This document shows, piece by piece, positions 24,515-35,962 of a stretch of DNA of 64,000 bases. The stretch spans positions 716,731 through 780,730 of the forward strand of contig CAXAMN010003891.1 of NCBI GenBank assembly GCA_963970005.1, in the 5' to 3' direction. Positions within the stretch are counted from its first letter, which is position 1, and each line of letters opens with the position of its first letter. This DNA comes from Durusdinium trenchii. Its lineage: Eukaryota; Sar; Dinophyceae; Suessiales; Symbiodiniaceae. The notes below the pieces were generated by a model. The model saw only the letters and a program-made list of their open reading frames with translations. It was not told the DNA's origin and searched no databases. Made by a program: the position numbers and the translations under genes.

Positions 24515-24602
24515 GGTCACAAGGGGTTTGTGTTTAGTCCCTAAGTGAATGGATACTGGGCACCCCCCTAACCTCCATTAAGCACCCCTTTGAAACTCCT
24601 GG
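24515..24602. mobile_element. Short inverted-repeat element, family C
   Basis: It runs from GGGTCACAAGGGGTTTG to AGCACCCCTTTGAAACTCC with GTTTAGTCCCTAAGTGAATG inside. It closely resembles the copy at 26934. Confidence 0.65.
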
Positions 24603-24880
24603 TTCTTATCCCTTCATTTCCATGGCCTTTTGATCGTTGAACACGTCTTTGGGCTGTCTCCATGTCTATGGCAATCCTTCATGGAGGAACCGGGGTTCAG
24701 GGACAAGACATGTCGCCTCACTGCTCCTTTGCGCTGCGTTAGGCATCCAATGGGGAAGCTGGTGTGGCAACGCGCGAGCTTCGAATGCCGATTTGAGTCT
24801 CGGACGACCTCCGGTTCAGTTCGGAGGTTGAGGTGCGAAGGGTTTGACCACCGGAGATGGGCCAGGACCCTTAACTTAGA

Positions 24881-24998
24881 CCCAGAGGTCCAGGTACCTC
24901 GGTACTTCGGATGGTCTTAGAGGTGAGTTCGTACTTCCAGAGAATGGTCTTTGGGGCCAAAGGACATCCGAGAAACGGATGGTCCTGGACCCTTAGGG
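24881..24998. mobile_element. Short inverted-repeat element, family B
   Basis: The ends GGTCCAGGTACCTC and GGTCCTGGACCCTTAGGG frame CTTCCAGAGAATGGTCTT and CAAAGGACATCCGAGAAACG. Close copies lie at 31011, 36885, 37368 (inverted) and 45072. Confidence 0.75.
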
Positions 24999-25354
24999 AT
25001 AAGGATTGAATGGTCCCATGATGAACTTTATGAGCCCCCGAAGTATCGGAAGTATCAGTTTTTCGTGAATCTTTACAACCAATGCCAAGATGGCGGTCAG
25101 GATTTCTTGCATCCAAAACTCTTTTGATGCAGAACTCCTGGAACTCCTGAGTGATTCAATGCCAGTCTTACAAGTATTAAATTAATTTGGGGTTTACCCC
25201 CTTGCCCGAGGTTTACCCTCGAAGCTTGTGCCTGAAGTGCTCCCCCAGTCGGCGGGGGTCGGCGGATTACGTTGGACTTGGCCGGGAATTTGAGGTGCAT
25301 TTCCCTTTGATCTTGGTCTTCCTGCTGAACTTGGGTCTCTTGATTCTTTGTCAG

Positions 25355-25403
25355 GCGCTGGGGCGAGCTGCGAACGGTGTTCGCCACTGCCGCCGAGTGT
25401 TTG
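25355..25403 (+). CDS. Unassigned short internal exon candidate
   Basis: A TTGTCAG acceptor-like site and a GTCATT donor-like site bracket 49 bases, one base plus 16 codons reading RWGELRTVFATAAECL. Codon choice is strongly GC3-rich. The length and splice style match the small exons seen in the uL24 gene of this window. The family is not recognised. Confidence 0.28.
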
Positions 25404-25853
25404 GTCATTTGAGCGGCGGCAATCGCTCAGACGAGGACCTCAAACCTAGGTGCGGTTTCAGATTAATTCTGTTCATTCACCATTTAGCCTCATGTAAAAC
25501 ACTGTGGGTTCCTCCTAAATTGGACCGTTTTGGAGTGTTTGGGAGGCCGCCCTGATATGCTCAACACCGCCAGTGAACGAGACCCTGCACATACGAGTAA
25601 ATTGCCCTATGATAAGCCGATTCTTGCAAACTTGATTCTTGGTCAATTACATGATCATCCGGACTGTCTTTGGACTTCATATGTCATGTGTAAAAAACAA
25701 ATAGCAGTTACAAAAAGGAAACCTACCAGTGCCTTCCAACAGGCGGTCCTACCCGGATGATTTTCGACACACCCCAGGGGCCCTTGCCCTCCTTAATGAG
25801 GCTATTGATAGACACCCCGACGACTCGTTCCGGTCCACACACGGAACCTCCAG

Positions 25854-25942
25854 GTCGCCGTGTGCCACGCGATGGAGCACCCGGTCGCAACGGTGACCAC
25901 ACAGCCCAATGCCACTTGGGACGATGAGATGGCGATGTCCAG
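25854..25942 (+). CDS. Unassigned internal exon candidate, possibly C2-like
   Basis: A GAACCTCCAG acceptor-like site is followed by 29 codons plus two bases and then AG|GTCCAG as donor. The peptide starts VAVCHAMEHPVATVTTQ, followed by a Pro-Asn...Trp-Asp-Asp-Glu stretch. The order (Thr)-Thr-x-x-Pro-x-x-x-Trp-(acidic) resembles the PxWxE strand of C2 domains, a weak single-strand match. GC3-rich codon use and splice boundaries are visible; the domain call is inference. Confidence 0.35.
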
Positions 25943-25953
25943 GTCCAGGGGTC

Positions 25954-26015
25954 CAGGTGACGGGCTTTTGTCCGTTGAACTGAACTAGGTGACGGGCTTT
26001 TGTCCGTTGAACTGG
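25954..26015. repeat. Tandem repeat, about 33-bp unit, two copies
   Basis: AGGTGACGGGCTTTTGTCCG followed by TTGAACTG occurs twice in tandem, directly downstream of the exon candidate at 25854. Confidence 0.75.
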
Positions 26016-26120
26016 AACTGGAACCCATCGCCCTAAGCTGGATCTTTTGGGGGGAAGATGTGGTTTTATACCATGTTCGAACCTGTTCTATCTTTTCCTC
26101 GGGTTCCCTGGAAAGTATAT

Positions 26121-26233
26121 ATCCCAGACACGACTAATGGGACTGCCATATGTACCTACATTGATCCCTTTTCAACCACCCCTGGCCATTTCTCGGCAGT
26201 CCGGCCTGGGAGTCTCATGGGTCGTGTTTGGGA
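26121..26233. mobile_element. Short inverted-repeat element, family E
   Basis: The ends ATCCCAGACACGACTAATGG and CATGGGTCGTGTTTGGGAT are inverted repeats, with the GGGACTGCC and CCACCCCTGGCC landmarks inside. Confidence 0.75.
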
Positions 26234-26724
26234 TTGGATGCCACCTGAAGTAGCCAACTGCGACTTCCTCGCAGTTCCAAGGAGCCGTTGGCCTCTAAGG
26301 CCTTTGATCGTTGAGCAAGAGGCTTGGCCTCCGAATTCAACCCTATAGTCCAGTTTGACCCAGGTCCAAACCTGGCCCTGAAAACCTGACCCATTTCAGT
26401 AAAATGAGGTCCAACTAACCTTGTAGGGCAACAAATTGGCAAATCCTCACTCCCAGGCCTTGGTTCGAGAATGGCAGGACTGCCTGACTGCCTGACTGAG
26501 TGGCTTCGAGGGCGTAACAAGACGATGGAGCCGTGCAACGTCTGACCGTTCAGGTGGTTGCCCATTCAATAACACTATTTGGGGTGGTGCTGACATACAT
26601 GTTTGCATTTTTTCTATTTGTGTTTGTTGTGTGAGTGTGTGGGGTGGCCGTTCTGATACTACAGTGACTCTTGTTTGTTTCCACCTTTGCCTTCCGGAAC
26701 CCGCCCACCTTCCACCTCGACACG

Positions 26725-26889
26725 ATGGACCTCGCGGCTCGGCGGACCGACCTCCCATCCCACCGGATCCGTCCCACGGCGAAACAGGAGCAGTTCCCTC
26801 AGATCAAATTCACCGTCGAGGACCGGGGGTGGAGGTCGGAGGCCAGTCTGAGGCGAGGAGTCGTTGAGAAGACATCCCAGATGGCATGA
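26725..26889 (+). CDS. Unassigned small reading frame, 54 codons
   Basis: ATG to TGA, opening MDLAARRTDLPSHRIRPTAK and containing QEQFPQIKFTVEDRGW. The frame stays open upstream to 26671, so this may be the last part of a larger exon. Codon use is GC3-rich. A family C element begins about 45 bp downstream. The family is not recognised. Confidence 0.33.
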   Translation: MDLAARRTDLPSHRIRPTAKQEQFPQIKFTVEDRGWRSEASLRRGVVEKTSQMA

Positions 26890-26933
26890 AACACAAGATA
26901 GATGTTTATGTAATGTTTAAATTAAATATAAAC

Positions 26934-27023
26934 CAGGAGTCACAAAGGGGTTGTTTTTAGTCCCTGAGTGAGTGGATAATGGGCACCCCTATCCTCCAAT
27001 AGGCACCCCTTTGTGACTGCTGG
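26934..27023. mobile_element. Short inverted-repeat element, family C
   Basis: The ends CAGGAGTCACAAAGGGGTTG and CACCCCTTTGTGACTGCTGG are inverted repeats. It is one of the best-preserved copies of the family. Confidence 0.75.
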
Positions 27024-27333
27024 AATATTATATTATATATATTGTAATTATATAATTATATATTTCAGGAACTTCCCAGTGACCTAACTTGAGATCCTAG
27101 TGGCGGAGGTCACGATCTGGTCTTAAACAGGCCACTTACCAATCCTGAAGAGGTCACTGGGAAGGTCCTGATATATATATATATATATATGAGAAAGACT
27201 TAGTTAACATTATATAGTTAACTATTTGCGTCAGAAAGATTTGCTGTTAGTAGAAGCGGGTGCCTTGCATCCAAATACGTTATTTGTATGTGATATATAT
27301 ATATATATTATATGTTTGTGTGTGAGAGAATGG

Positions 27334-27407
27334 CTCCTCTTGCACCTGCTGCTTAGCAGCCAAAGGCATGTCCCCTTGCACCTGCTGCTTAGCAGCCGAG
27401 GGCATGT
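27334..27407. repeat. Tandem repeat of about 37 bp containing a small hairpin, two copies
   Basis: Each unit contains TTGCACCTGCTGCTTAGCAG, with the self-complementary GCTGCTTAGCAGC, and ends GGGCATGT or a close variant. Confidence 0.75.
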
Positions 27408-27504
27408 GGGAAACGTTCAGACATGCGCCTGAGTACCGAAGAGGGTCGTTTTCTCATGGTTGTCGAAAAAGGGTAGGATGATGTGTTTGCGTTCTCATGT
27501 TCAG

Positions 27505-27595
27505 CGAGCCGCGGACAGCAGGTGCAATCTACAAGTGGAACCCCAATGGAAGCCAGCTTGAAGTGGTTGAGCGGCTGTCATGCTCCAAGCAACCA
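27505..27595 (+). CDS. Exon candidate with SMP-30/gluconolactonase-like strand
   Basis: A CATGTTCAG acceptor-like site opens a frame reading EPRTAGAIYKWNPNGSQLEV followed by VERL. The pattern (G-x-I-x-x-W-x-P-x-G-x-x-x-x-V) is common in beta-propeller proteins of the SMP-30/gluconolactonase/strictosidine-synthase group. Only one strand pair is visible and no further blade exon was recognised downstream, so the call is tentative. An alternative acceptor at GACAGCAG lies 17 bases further in. Confidence 0.33.
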
Positions 27596-27790
27596 GCTTT
27601 ATTGTGCAACTGCCGACCCTTTACCTGGACTTCCAGGCAGCAGAGGACCCATTTGCAGGAGGACCTGAATTTGCCTCATGGATTCTGAAGAGATACCATG
27701 TATATCATATATTCCCTATAGGTGACGCATTCCCTCAGGGAGCTTTGTCGCTATTCCAGGAAGTGTGCGGCATGTGCGTCAATGGTTGGC

Positions 27791-27855
27791 TGAGGATGAC
27801 TCACAGAAGCTCCTTTTTCGCATGAGGATGACTCACAGAAGCTCCTTTTTCGCAT
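27791..27855. repeat. Exact tandem repeat, 32-bp unit, two copies
   Basis: The unit starting TGAGGATGACTCACAGAAGC and ending CTTTTTCGCA is repeated without change, which suggests a recent duplication. Confidence 0.85.
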
Positions 27856-27883
27856 GTGCAACATGCACATCCCTGGCTTGTAA

Positions 27884-27975
27884 TGCAGACTCTTGATCAA
27901 TAGATTAATAAACCCCCCCAAGCCTGAAGAGGATGTCCAATTCAAATGGGCGGGTCTACTAATCAAGAGTCTACA
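27884..27975. mobile_element. Inverted-repeat element, family F
   Basis: The ends GCAGACTCTTGATCAATAG and CTAATCAAGAGTCTAC are inverted repeats. The centre has CCCCCCCAAGCCTGAAGAGG, shared with the copy at 48770. Confidence 0.75.
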
Positions 27976-29651
27976 TCACTAGAGAATCTAAGTCCACACA
28001 GTTTGTTAAACTGATTTTAAACATATTCTGTGTCGCCCCCCCTTGACGGGTTTGCTTTGTTTCACCAGACATCCACCCACCTTTATCGTCAATGCCCTTC
28101 TCTCCCTTTCTAAGGGGTTTACGGTACGATGTTTACAGATCGAACCGCAACGAAGCAGGTAATTTCAACCAGTCTGGAAGCAGCGCCCCCATGGAACTTT
28201 ACGTCAAATCACGTAAAGAACCTGTGCGTTTACCGCGATCCATGGATGGACTTTGCCGTCATCACATGCGATTGGGTTTTGGGTGTGACATCCTGGATGC
28301 AGAGCACCGATCATGTCGGGAGCAGCGTTGCCGTGTGTGAGATCTTGGGGGGCCACGCTGGGCCAAGTAATTGCTCGTAAGCGTGCGAGACTGTGCGTTG
28401 GTTAGGGCTTCATTCACCAGCTTGAGCTTGAGTGAGCCTTTCCATCAGCATCAGGGAGCACTTGCTTTAGTTTGACCACCTTGACCGAAGCGATCCCCCT
28501 ATAGTCAGCTACCTTAAGTAGACCGAAGAAGCTCACCACCCCATAAAATGTAGGATGTCATTTTGGTTTTGCTGACGCACGGACGCCATAAAATTGAATT
28601 TAGTTAAGGAAATAGTCGTCCAAGGGACCTTTTCCACTAAAGGGTGATTGTTTACTTGCCCTAGCATTGAACCCCTTCTGGTGATTATTTTCCGCCATTT
28701 TTTCACAGAGACCTTTTTGTCCAAGCAAATCACTGAAGAGGCTCACCTCCACACACCCCGAACGCAACCGCAGAACGCTGGTCCCGGCAGACCTGCAACA
28801 CCTGCTGCTCGGCAAGCGCTGGGGTGTTCGGGGGGCATGTCTACATACCTGGAGCCTCGGAGAATGGGTGCACGTACTGTCCCATTTTCCAGGGTACTTG
28901 AAGTCGGGTCCAGGTACTTCCTGCCTGGATCACTTGCACGGTCCGCTTGAAGCCCGGCAAACCGTGAAGCCGAGGTTTTTCGGTGAGTGAGGCATGTGTG
29001 CTAAGATGAAGTAATCCCACCAAGGAAAAGTGGGTAACCTTTATAACCTTTTTGGGGGATATGAGACCCCACTTAAGAAGCAAAACCGGCCAACGGGTGG
29101 ACAAGGGTTGACCTATTTTCAGAAAACGTGAGGGAGGCAGTTGAGGTGTCAAGCAACGGTGTGGTGTGGGCTGGGCCTTTGCATCGGTTTTTTTTGGATC
29201 TTTGTTTAGGTGAATGATTCAACTGCATTGTGTTGGAATCAACCTGGACTCTCCTGTCGGGTGTCCTGGCTGGACTACCTCACACTACCTACTACTGCTT
29301 CCAGACAGGGCACCCCGACAGGAGGGTCCTGGAACAGATAGGCCATGTGGATTGTGTTCCGGCTGATGGGTGAATGAATGCCTTGTTCCAAACCATTCTT
29401 GTAACAGTTTGACGGCCATGTCACACGTTGAAAATAACATGGGCGGTTGTTGTGGAGGGGTGGCCCTGAGCAGACATCCAGGTACGAAACTTTGCACGTT
29501 GCTTCTCACCCATGTCAAGGGACCCAACGAAGAAGTTGTCCTTAAAAAACGTTTCTTCAACTTGTGACCTCGGAGTTGACATTCTATGACCTGTCGTAGA
29601 AGGTCTTTTCGTGACGGGAGCTCGAGCACGGTGACTGAAGGTCCTAGGAGA

Positions 29652-29754
29652 TTGGGACTGCCATATCTGCCGATCAAGCCAGACCCCCAGTCAACCACCC
29701 CTGGCCGTAGTCCTATGGTAGTCCGTCCTGGCAGTCCCAGACGGGTCGTGTTTG
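29652..29754. mobile_element. Short inverted-repeat element, family E
   Basis: The ends TTGGGACTGCCATATC and GGCAGTCCCAGACGGGTCG surround the CCACCCCTGGCC centre. It lies 22 bp upstream of a family A element, so the two families insert close together. Confidence 0.7.
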
Positions 29755-29776
29755 GTTTTGCCTTTTGCCATCAGGA

Positions 29777-29866
29777 CCCTAGGGCTCCAACCATCTCCTC
29801 AGAAGGTGGTTAGACCCTCGAAACCCACCCCAACCATCTTCTCAGGAGGTGGTTGGAGCCCTAGGG
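29777..29866. mobile_element. Short inverted-repeat element, family A
   Basis: A complete 90-bp copy with ends CCCTAGGGCTCCAACCA and TGGTTGGAGCCCTAGGG and two internal AGAAGGTGGT/CTTCTCAGG palindromes. Confidence 0.8.
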
Positions 29867-31010
29867 GGAGATCGATCGATCGCTCCGGGGGTTTGGACGG
29901 TTTTCGCCGTCCTTCGCCCCAGTCACGTAGGCTCCCACCAGCGGCTGGGCGACGGTCCTGTGGCCCTTGCCCTGTTTGCTGCAAGTGCTTAGCAGTGCCC
30001 TGGAGCTGCTCGCAGGCGACCACACAAGCTGAGTTTGTTTTTGGGTGTTTGGAGGGAGGAAGCCTGCGGAAGACAAGCTGGGGAGGCAGATGGAGGCAGG
30101 GTGCAAGACTATTATGCGGTTTGACGCGTATTTTTTGGGTGCGTTTTTGGGAACAAAGACATGGAAAAGACGTGTCGTGTTTTGCGGTGTATTGGGGGGT
30201 GACGTGATGTGAAGAGTACTTTGGACCATGGGTACAAGATGGTACAAGTATTCCCTGGGACTCACAGACTATAAAAAGAATGGTCTGAGGAACTGGACTC
30301 TAGGAATGTCCTCAGTCTTCAGTCGCTCAAAAGATAGTATAGTCTGGACTTCTAGGATATTTGTTTCTAGAAGCAACCGATCTTGTTCGGTGTAGGGCCA
30401 CGGAATGGTTCGATCTAGGCCTTGAGCCGGTCCAGAGCCTTGGGCCGGGTCCAGAAACGGCTCTCCCTGGCATTGGCACTAGCATTGGTTTCAGAGGTTC
30501 GATGGCACTGGCACCCGTAGATGTCATAGATGGAGGCCCAGAGAAACCACCAAGCTTGGGGGCCCAGAAGCTGGCAGGATCTGCTAGGATTTGCTAACAG
30601 GAATGCCGCCAAAGCAGGGGTCTCCCGGCTTGGTTTGTATGGAGAGCACTCAATGTTCTGTGCTAGTTAAACTATATTTGAGAACAAAAGACAAAATTTG
30701 GTCTATAATCTCAGAACTAGAAGATGCTATACTGGCTCTACTGCCATTTGTTCATTGTTGTTCTTTCAGGTGTGAATTTCGCCAAACACACCTGCCAAAC
30801 CTTACCTGCACATCGCTTCCGGGTTTTTGTCACACTTCTCATACGTCTCCACACGTCTCACCACGGCGACTGAGCGCGCCGGTGGCAGGTCTCTATTTCA
30901 CCCGCGCCTCGCGGCTACTTCTGCTTGTGGGCAACATCACCCATGACTTGGAGCGACACCTGGGACGTTTTTGCTTGAAGGGAGATGAATCGACCCCCCC
31001 TAATTAGTGA

Positions 31011-31119
31011 CCCATAGGGTCCAGGTACCTGGTCTTGGAGGTGAGTTCGTGCTTCCAGAGAATGGTCGAACGGGGGGTCAAAGGACATCCGAGAAACGGA
31101 TGGTCCTGGACCCTTAGGG
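31011..31119. mobile_element. Short inverted-repeat element, family B
   Basis: It runs from CCCATAGGGTCCAGGTAC to GGTCCTGGACCCTTAGGG with GAATGGTCGAACGGGGGG inside. Confidence 0.75.
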
Positions 31120-31616
31120 TGAGGGTAAAACATGGAAAAACAACACCAAGTGGGGGATGATGATCACATCAACCATCAATCACATATTTCGCTAGGGATC
31201 CACTGCCACGGTACCTCAGAAGGTATGACTGGACCCTGCAAACCTACATAAACAATCATAAACATGTGTCCGATCACCATCTCAGAGGGTAGACACATGC
31301 TTTTGGTCAACTCTCCCTCCTCTTGCCATGGCTCCAAAGATCTCTTTCAGCGTCTACACAGAGTGGCTCAAGCCCAAGCAGTGGTGATTTCGGTGGTCCA
31401 GCTCAAACCCGAGAAGGCCAGTCTGCCCCCTCCCAAATCGAAAGCCTTCTCCTATTCCTACAGCCTGAGCCACTTTTGTTTTAATTGATTGGAGAAAGAC
31501 CACAGTTTGGGTGGTTGGTCCCAAAATGGAGTTCAACTTGCGGCTCTATATATAGGTATCGTCCTCACACTCCTCCCGTCCCCCCCCCACCAAAACCAGC
31601 GTACACTGCTCTGCAG

Positions 31617-31697
31617 AGACCGCTCTCCGTACTCCAGGAGAAGGGCTGCAACGCCTGGATCGAGAAGCACCGCCGGGGCATCAGCGCCGAGGCGTGA
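31617..31697 (+). CDS. Unassigned terminal exon candidate
   Basis: Two possible acceptors, CTCTGCAG at 31616 and CTCCAG at 31637, share one frame that ends in TGA. The peptide ends EKGCNAWIEKHRRGISAEA, written almost entirely with G- or C-ending codons. This is a strong coding signature for a short stretch and fits a last exon. The family is not recognised. Confidence 0.42.
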   Translation, partial: RPLSVLQEKGCNAWIEKHRRGISAEA

Positions 31698-34040
31698 CGG
31701 CGGGCGGTGGGCGTAGGAGGCACGTACTGGGCAGGTAGAGGAAGGGGAGATATTCATGTTGGTGAGCAGAAAGCCCACCCAACACGTTTTGAGCATGGAT
31801 GTGTGTGTGTGTTTTTTTGGTGTGTGTGTGTGTGTTATGGACGCTTGCAATTGTTTTTTAGGCGTTTTTTAAGGATTGATTGGAGCCACTTCCATGTGAT
31901 GTGTTGGTTGGAATTATACAGCAAAGATGCCGCAAAGGAAGATCATGAGGCCCTTAGGAGGAAGGGTTTGGGAGGGTAGTCAAAGATCAACACATGTTCT
32001 TCCGAGTAAGATGTCAGCCCCTTGCTACCCGGCAATCTTGCATAACTTGCATTGATGGTTCAAACTACCCTGGGTTTTGTTGCCTCCTTGTGCCGGGTAT
32101 TCTTCCTCTAGTTCGCGTGCGCCTTAAGACAGAGCCCCTTTGTTGGCTCGCGGATGTTTTGAACCAAACCGCCGCCAGGTCTTTGGAACCTTCGGCCAGG
32201 TGCATAAGCGTGCGGAGCGTGGCTTGGTGGGAAAGTCGGCTTTAGGATCGGCGGTTGTTTGATCGACTCTGGGTCATGAGGCTGTGCGTCCAAGCCGGGA
32301 CTTGCGTTTGGTCAGACTGTTAGATATAGTTATATTCAACAATATGCGACTAGCCTTACCTGTCTCTTAGCGTAGCCGCCCGGGAAGGCAAGGGACGTGC
32401 TATACAGAGTCGCGTCAAATCGCTGCACAAGATCGATGCCCAAACCCTGGTTGGTTGACGTTTGTATAGTACAGTCAATTCTCTTCAACTCTCTAGGTTC
32501 GACTCCCCCCCACCCCCCACCTACCCCCCCAAGCACCTTCTCCGAAACGGCCAGGAGCGCTAGGGCCTGCTAGGGGTCCAGAAACACTCGGGTCATGAAG
32601 CTCAAGAGATCAACCCTTCGGTCCGTGGACACCCCGGGGCTGACCCTGGACGATCTGAGACCGGTCTGACCGCTGGGGCCGGTGGGTTTTTTTTTCGAGG
32701 TGGACCACACCCTTGAAGAAGAGGGCTCAGAGATAAGGAATGCCTAACCCAGAGAAAGAGAGAGAGAGAGAGGAAAAGAATAGAATGAGTCTACCAATCA
32801 CCCTGGTCCAGGTGTAGAAATACATCTTTTGGAAGTTCTGGGGTTGAGTTGGGCTCAGGATGCATGATGCATCCCATCCAATTTCTGGGAGTTTTCGGAG
32901 ACCATTACCACCAAAACCCGTCATACAACATGACAAGGGTTGGTGTGGATGCGAACCGCCCGCAAGTGAGTGCATCCAATTTCTGGGAGTTCATCGGACG
33001 TTTTGGACTTCCAGGTCTCAGTGACTCACCTCATGGCGAGTTCACCCAGGGTCTTGTAGGGGGGGCAGGAGGGGAGACCCTGGGGCAGGAGGGTTTTTGG
33101 GAAGCCATGGGCATTTGTATGTTGCAAAAAACCTTCCAAGCGGATGAAACGAAAGGTTGACCCGGCGTTGTAGAGTTAAAAATTGCAATATATAAGCAAC
33201 GGGTTGTTCGATTAAGGTCAATAATGAAAAGAATTGTGGTTGGATTTGTGCAGCTTCTTGAAGGGCTCCAGCAACCTCGCTCAGATTTGGTGATTGGGGT
33301 GGGGGGCAGCTGGAAGATAGATGCCTTCTGAGGAGAGAGTTCCAGGGTATTCTATGGTATTCTTGCTTTTGGAGGTGCCGGAACTCCGAGACAGGTATGT
33401 TTTGAAGACATCTTCCGACTTTGTGGAGCTACGTTCCGCAGAGAGGAACGTAATGGCTTCCTGAACAACTCTTTCCTTGATATACACAAGGCTTTTGACT
33501 TTGGAGGGGGGCACCAGCAAGAATGGACACCTTTTAACCTCTACTGTACATAAGGCAATTTTATCGAATGGACACTAATGGACATCTTTCGGGGGTTGCT
33601 GGTAGGCTTAGGTAGGCTTAGGCAGATGGAGGCACAAATGAATTAGTCCAAGAATTGGTTTAAGGGAACATCTACAGGAAAACCACAGTTGTGGTGGTGA
33701 AAGCATTGTTTTGTTCATTGTTTTTCCTGCAGATTTTCCCTTCAACATCCTTAAACCAATTCATTAAGGGTTGTGCACCCTTGACTGCAGGTTTCTTCCC
33801 TATCTTCCGGCTGCGGATGGGGCAGCTGCGCTCCTTTTTGCTGACTGGCGCCAAGGCGAGTCCAAGACCCGATTCCACCTTGACCTGCTGATGAAGTCTT
33901 AGCAGTGCTGGTTTTCCAAGAGAGGTAGCCTTTGACCCTAAATAGGACCCGTCACATGGGATACCTATGGATCCTATGGTGTAGTCGAACCTTCGGGTCC
34001 TTCAGGAAGCATCCCTTGCTTCCATCGACGCATTCTCCAG
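31698..34040. other. Non-coding stretch
   Basis: It contains a GT tract near 31800-31833, a GA tract at 32754-32774 and a family G variant just before 34040. An open segment at 31994-32245 has coding-like Ala/Arg/Ser content but lacks splice boundaries. No gene is supported. Confidence 0.5.
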
Positions 34041-34142
34041 GCCGAGAAGGCCAATGGCGTGTTCGGCCGAGCCAACTGGCTGCATGTCATGCTGAGGGCT
34101 GGCGCAGCCTCATGCGTGGAGTGGACAAACCTCTTTTTGTAG
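34041..34142 (+). CDS. Unassigned terminal exon candidate (33 codons)
   Basis: A GCATTCTCCAG acceptor-like site is followed by 33 GC3-rich codons and TAG. The peptide begins AEKANGVFGRANWLHVMLRA and ends ASCVEWTNLFL. It could be the end of one gene, with the exon candidate at 34388 belonging to another or to an alternative transcript. The family is not recognised. Confidence 0.38.
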   Translation, partial: AEKANGVFGRANWLHVMLRAGAASCVEWTNLFL

Positions 34143-34387
34143 TGGATTTCATGATGTTTCCTGGTGCCATTGTCCACTTCCATGATTGGAGAGAGGGTAG
34201 ATCTCAGAGTTCGCACAGGTTTGCAGCAGAACTCACCTGCAACTGTGGATTGATTCCTGAGATTTGGGTCTTCGTGGGGTTTTCGGGTGCGAAGATTAAG
34301 TCTTCCATCAGGAGTGGCATCATGTGGTCTCAGGTATCTGAGTTCAAGGAGGTGCCAAGCCAAGCTAGCTCCAGCAAGCTCAAACAG

Positions 34388-34574
34388 GTATCTGAAGGAG
34401 GTGCGCTCCCTTTCTCAGCTCCCACCACCGAGGCCGGCTCCCTCTTCCCGGAAAACTGAGCGAGACGAGCGAGACGCCTGGCGATGGCTGGTCCGAATCG
34501 TCAAAGAGGATAGGAGTGCAAAAATGCAGCCAGATGCGCAAAGTTGGGGTGATATCACCGTGCTATTTGAATAG
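34388..34574 (+). CDS. Unassigned terminal exon candidate (about 62 codons)
   Basis: A CTCAAACAG acceptor-like site opens a frame to TAG. The peptide has a proline/serine-rich start (QLPPPRPAPSSRK), then a charged helical part with DERDAWRWLVRIVKEDR. This looks like real coding sequence rather than a chance frame, but no domain was recognised. A separate frame also runs through part of it and is less coding-like. Confidence 0.38.
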
Positions 34575-35907
34575 CAACCAGATTGATTGCAACACGTCAA
34601 GCAGCTCGGTAGTCGAGCAGAGGTTCGGTAACTGGACAGGTCAAGCTTCTTGGGGACAAAAAGGGTCGCTTCGACGTCGGAGATTGATCTGGGACAGATG
34701 AGCCGAACTTTCCGACTTCTGGTGGGGAAATGGCTCGTGCATGGTTCAGTTTCTTGATTGAAGAATCTGCCGCCTCCTAGTTTCCCGACGGCATAGGTGT
34801 TTTTTTTCCCTATCTTCCAGGATGCCATTCAGATCCCGCAAGGTTCTTGGATCCCGCAAGGTCCTTGTCAGACCCCGCCAGGTTCTCGATGCCTTGCATG
34901 TTCTTCCCCTCGATCACGATCCTGTCCCGCCGCTCCGGGCCGAGTCGCCTGCGTTGAATGCGCTCCGGGCTGCGGCGGCCACAAGAGCACCAAGCGCGAG
35001 CACTCGCGCCGCGAGCGCCAGAGTTGGTGGGCGCTTTGTGTTCAATGCTTTTGCGCCAAGTGGCGACGTGATTCCAGCCAAGGGAGAGATGTTCTATCAA
35101 TCAGACCGATGACTAGCTAGACACGTGCGGTGAAGATTTGTCAGTTGCTCATGGCCTGTTGTAAGGCATCATTTTCCTGGTATACCTTTCCTTGACTCAG
35201 CCTAGGCCGCTAACCCATCTCTCTACAATAGACCTTTTGCAGCTTCACCAACTCCAATTCAGCGTCCAGCAAGAGTATGGAGGCATGCAAAACAAAGGTG
35301 CGTTGCAAGCTGTGGGCAGGGGTCAAGGGCACTGTCGATGGAAGAATGGCGAGAACCACATTGTTCATAATGCCTTGGGGACTCCTTCTAGTGTTGTTCC
35401 GAGAAGATTTTTTTGCAGATTGCAATCGGTTGGCTTTTGACTTGCAGCGCGATATGGTGGGAAGCAGTGTTCTGGGCGGATCCAAAGATGCAGTTCCCAA
35501 AACCGTTTTCGGCTGAACCAAGGCAGGAAAGCCACTTAAGGCATCCCCTCAAGTTCAGATAGCCGCTTACTATAATCCATTTAAAGCCACTATAAGTTTC
35601 ACTTAAGGCATCCCCTGATAGTATTAAGATAATGGGTTGGCATTTCCGGAAGAACCCTCCGTTCCATCCTCGCCATCGGGGAGTCGAGGTCACTCCAGAC
35701 CTAGGAGTCCCCATCAAGTGGAAACGGTGTTGACCTAGGTCCTTTGGGAGTCTGTACAGATCGCCCAGTCGTCCCGGATTGGACCTCCTTCGGTTCAGTC
35801 ACCGCCCCCCCCGCGTGGCGTCCGTATCGTGGGTGTCCTTCTTTCGACCCCCCCAAGACCACCGGAAGACCCAGGGCTCCCGGGACCCGACCCGGAAGAC
35901 CACCTGC

Positions 35908-35962
35908 GGGTACCCAACTGCATGGGATTGTCGAACAGTCGGGTCCTTCAACCTCTGGCAGG
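35908..35962. mobile_element. Short element, family G
   Basis: It runs from GGGTACCCAACTGCATGGGA to GGTCCTTCAACCTCTGGCAG, the inverse orientation of the copies at 13482 and 20697. Its right edge itself ends in a CAG. Confidence 0.6.

Larger units (their letters stand above)
20896..25354. other. Non-coding stretch with many short elements
   Basis: It holds a GA tract just after 20895, family A elements at 21637 and 23381, family C elements at 22797 and 24515, a family F element at 23682 and a family B element at 24881. Open segments near 21877-22131 and 22940-23374 are partly repeat-derived and unconvincing. Confidence 0.55.
27596..31616. other. Non-coding stretch with repeats and elements
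   Basis: It contains the exact 32-bp tandem repeat at 27791-27855, a family F element at 27884, a family E element at 29652, a family A element at 29777, a family B element at 31011 and half of a family A element at 31192-31290. Open segments near 28129-28380 and 29880-30010 look partly coding-like but have no clear boundaries. Confidence 0.5.

Noticed and set aside
27334-27407. Possible CRISPR-like array
   Set aside because: Only two adjoining units with no spacers, in a eukaryotic setting.
32400-32510. tRNA-like B-box word (GGTTCGACTCC)
   Set aside because: No matching A-box, acceptor stem or anticodon arm could be folded around it.
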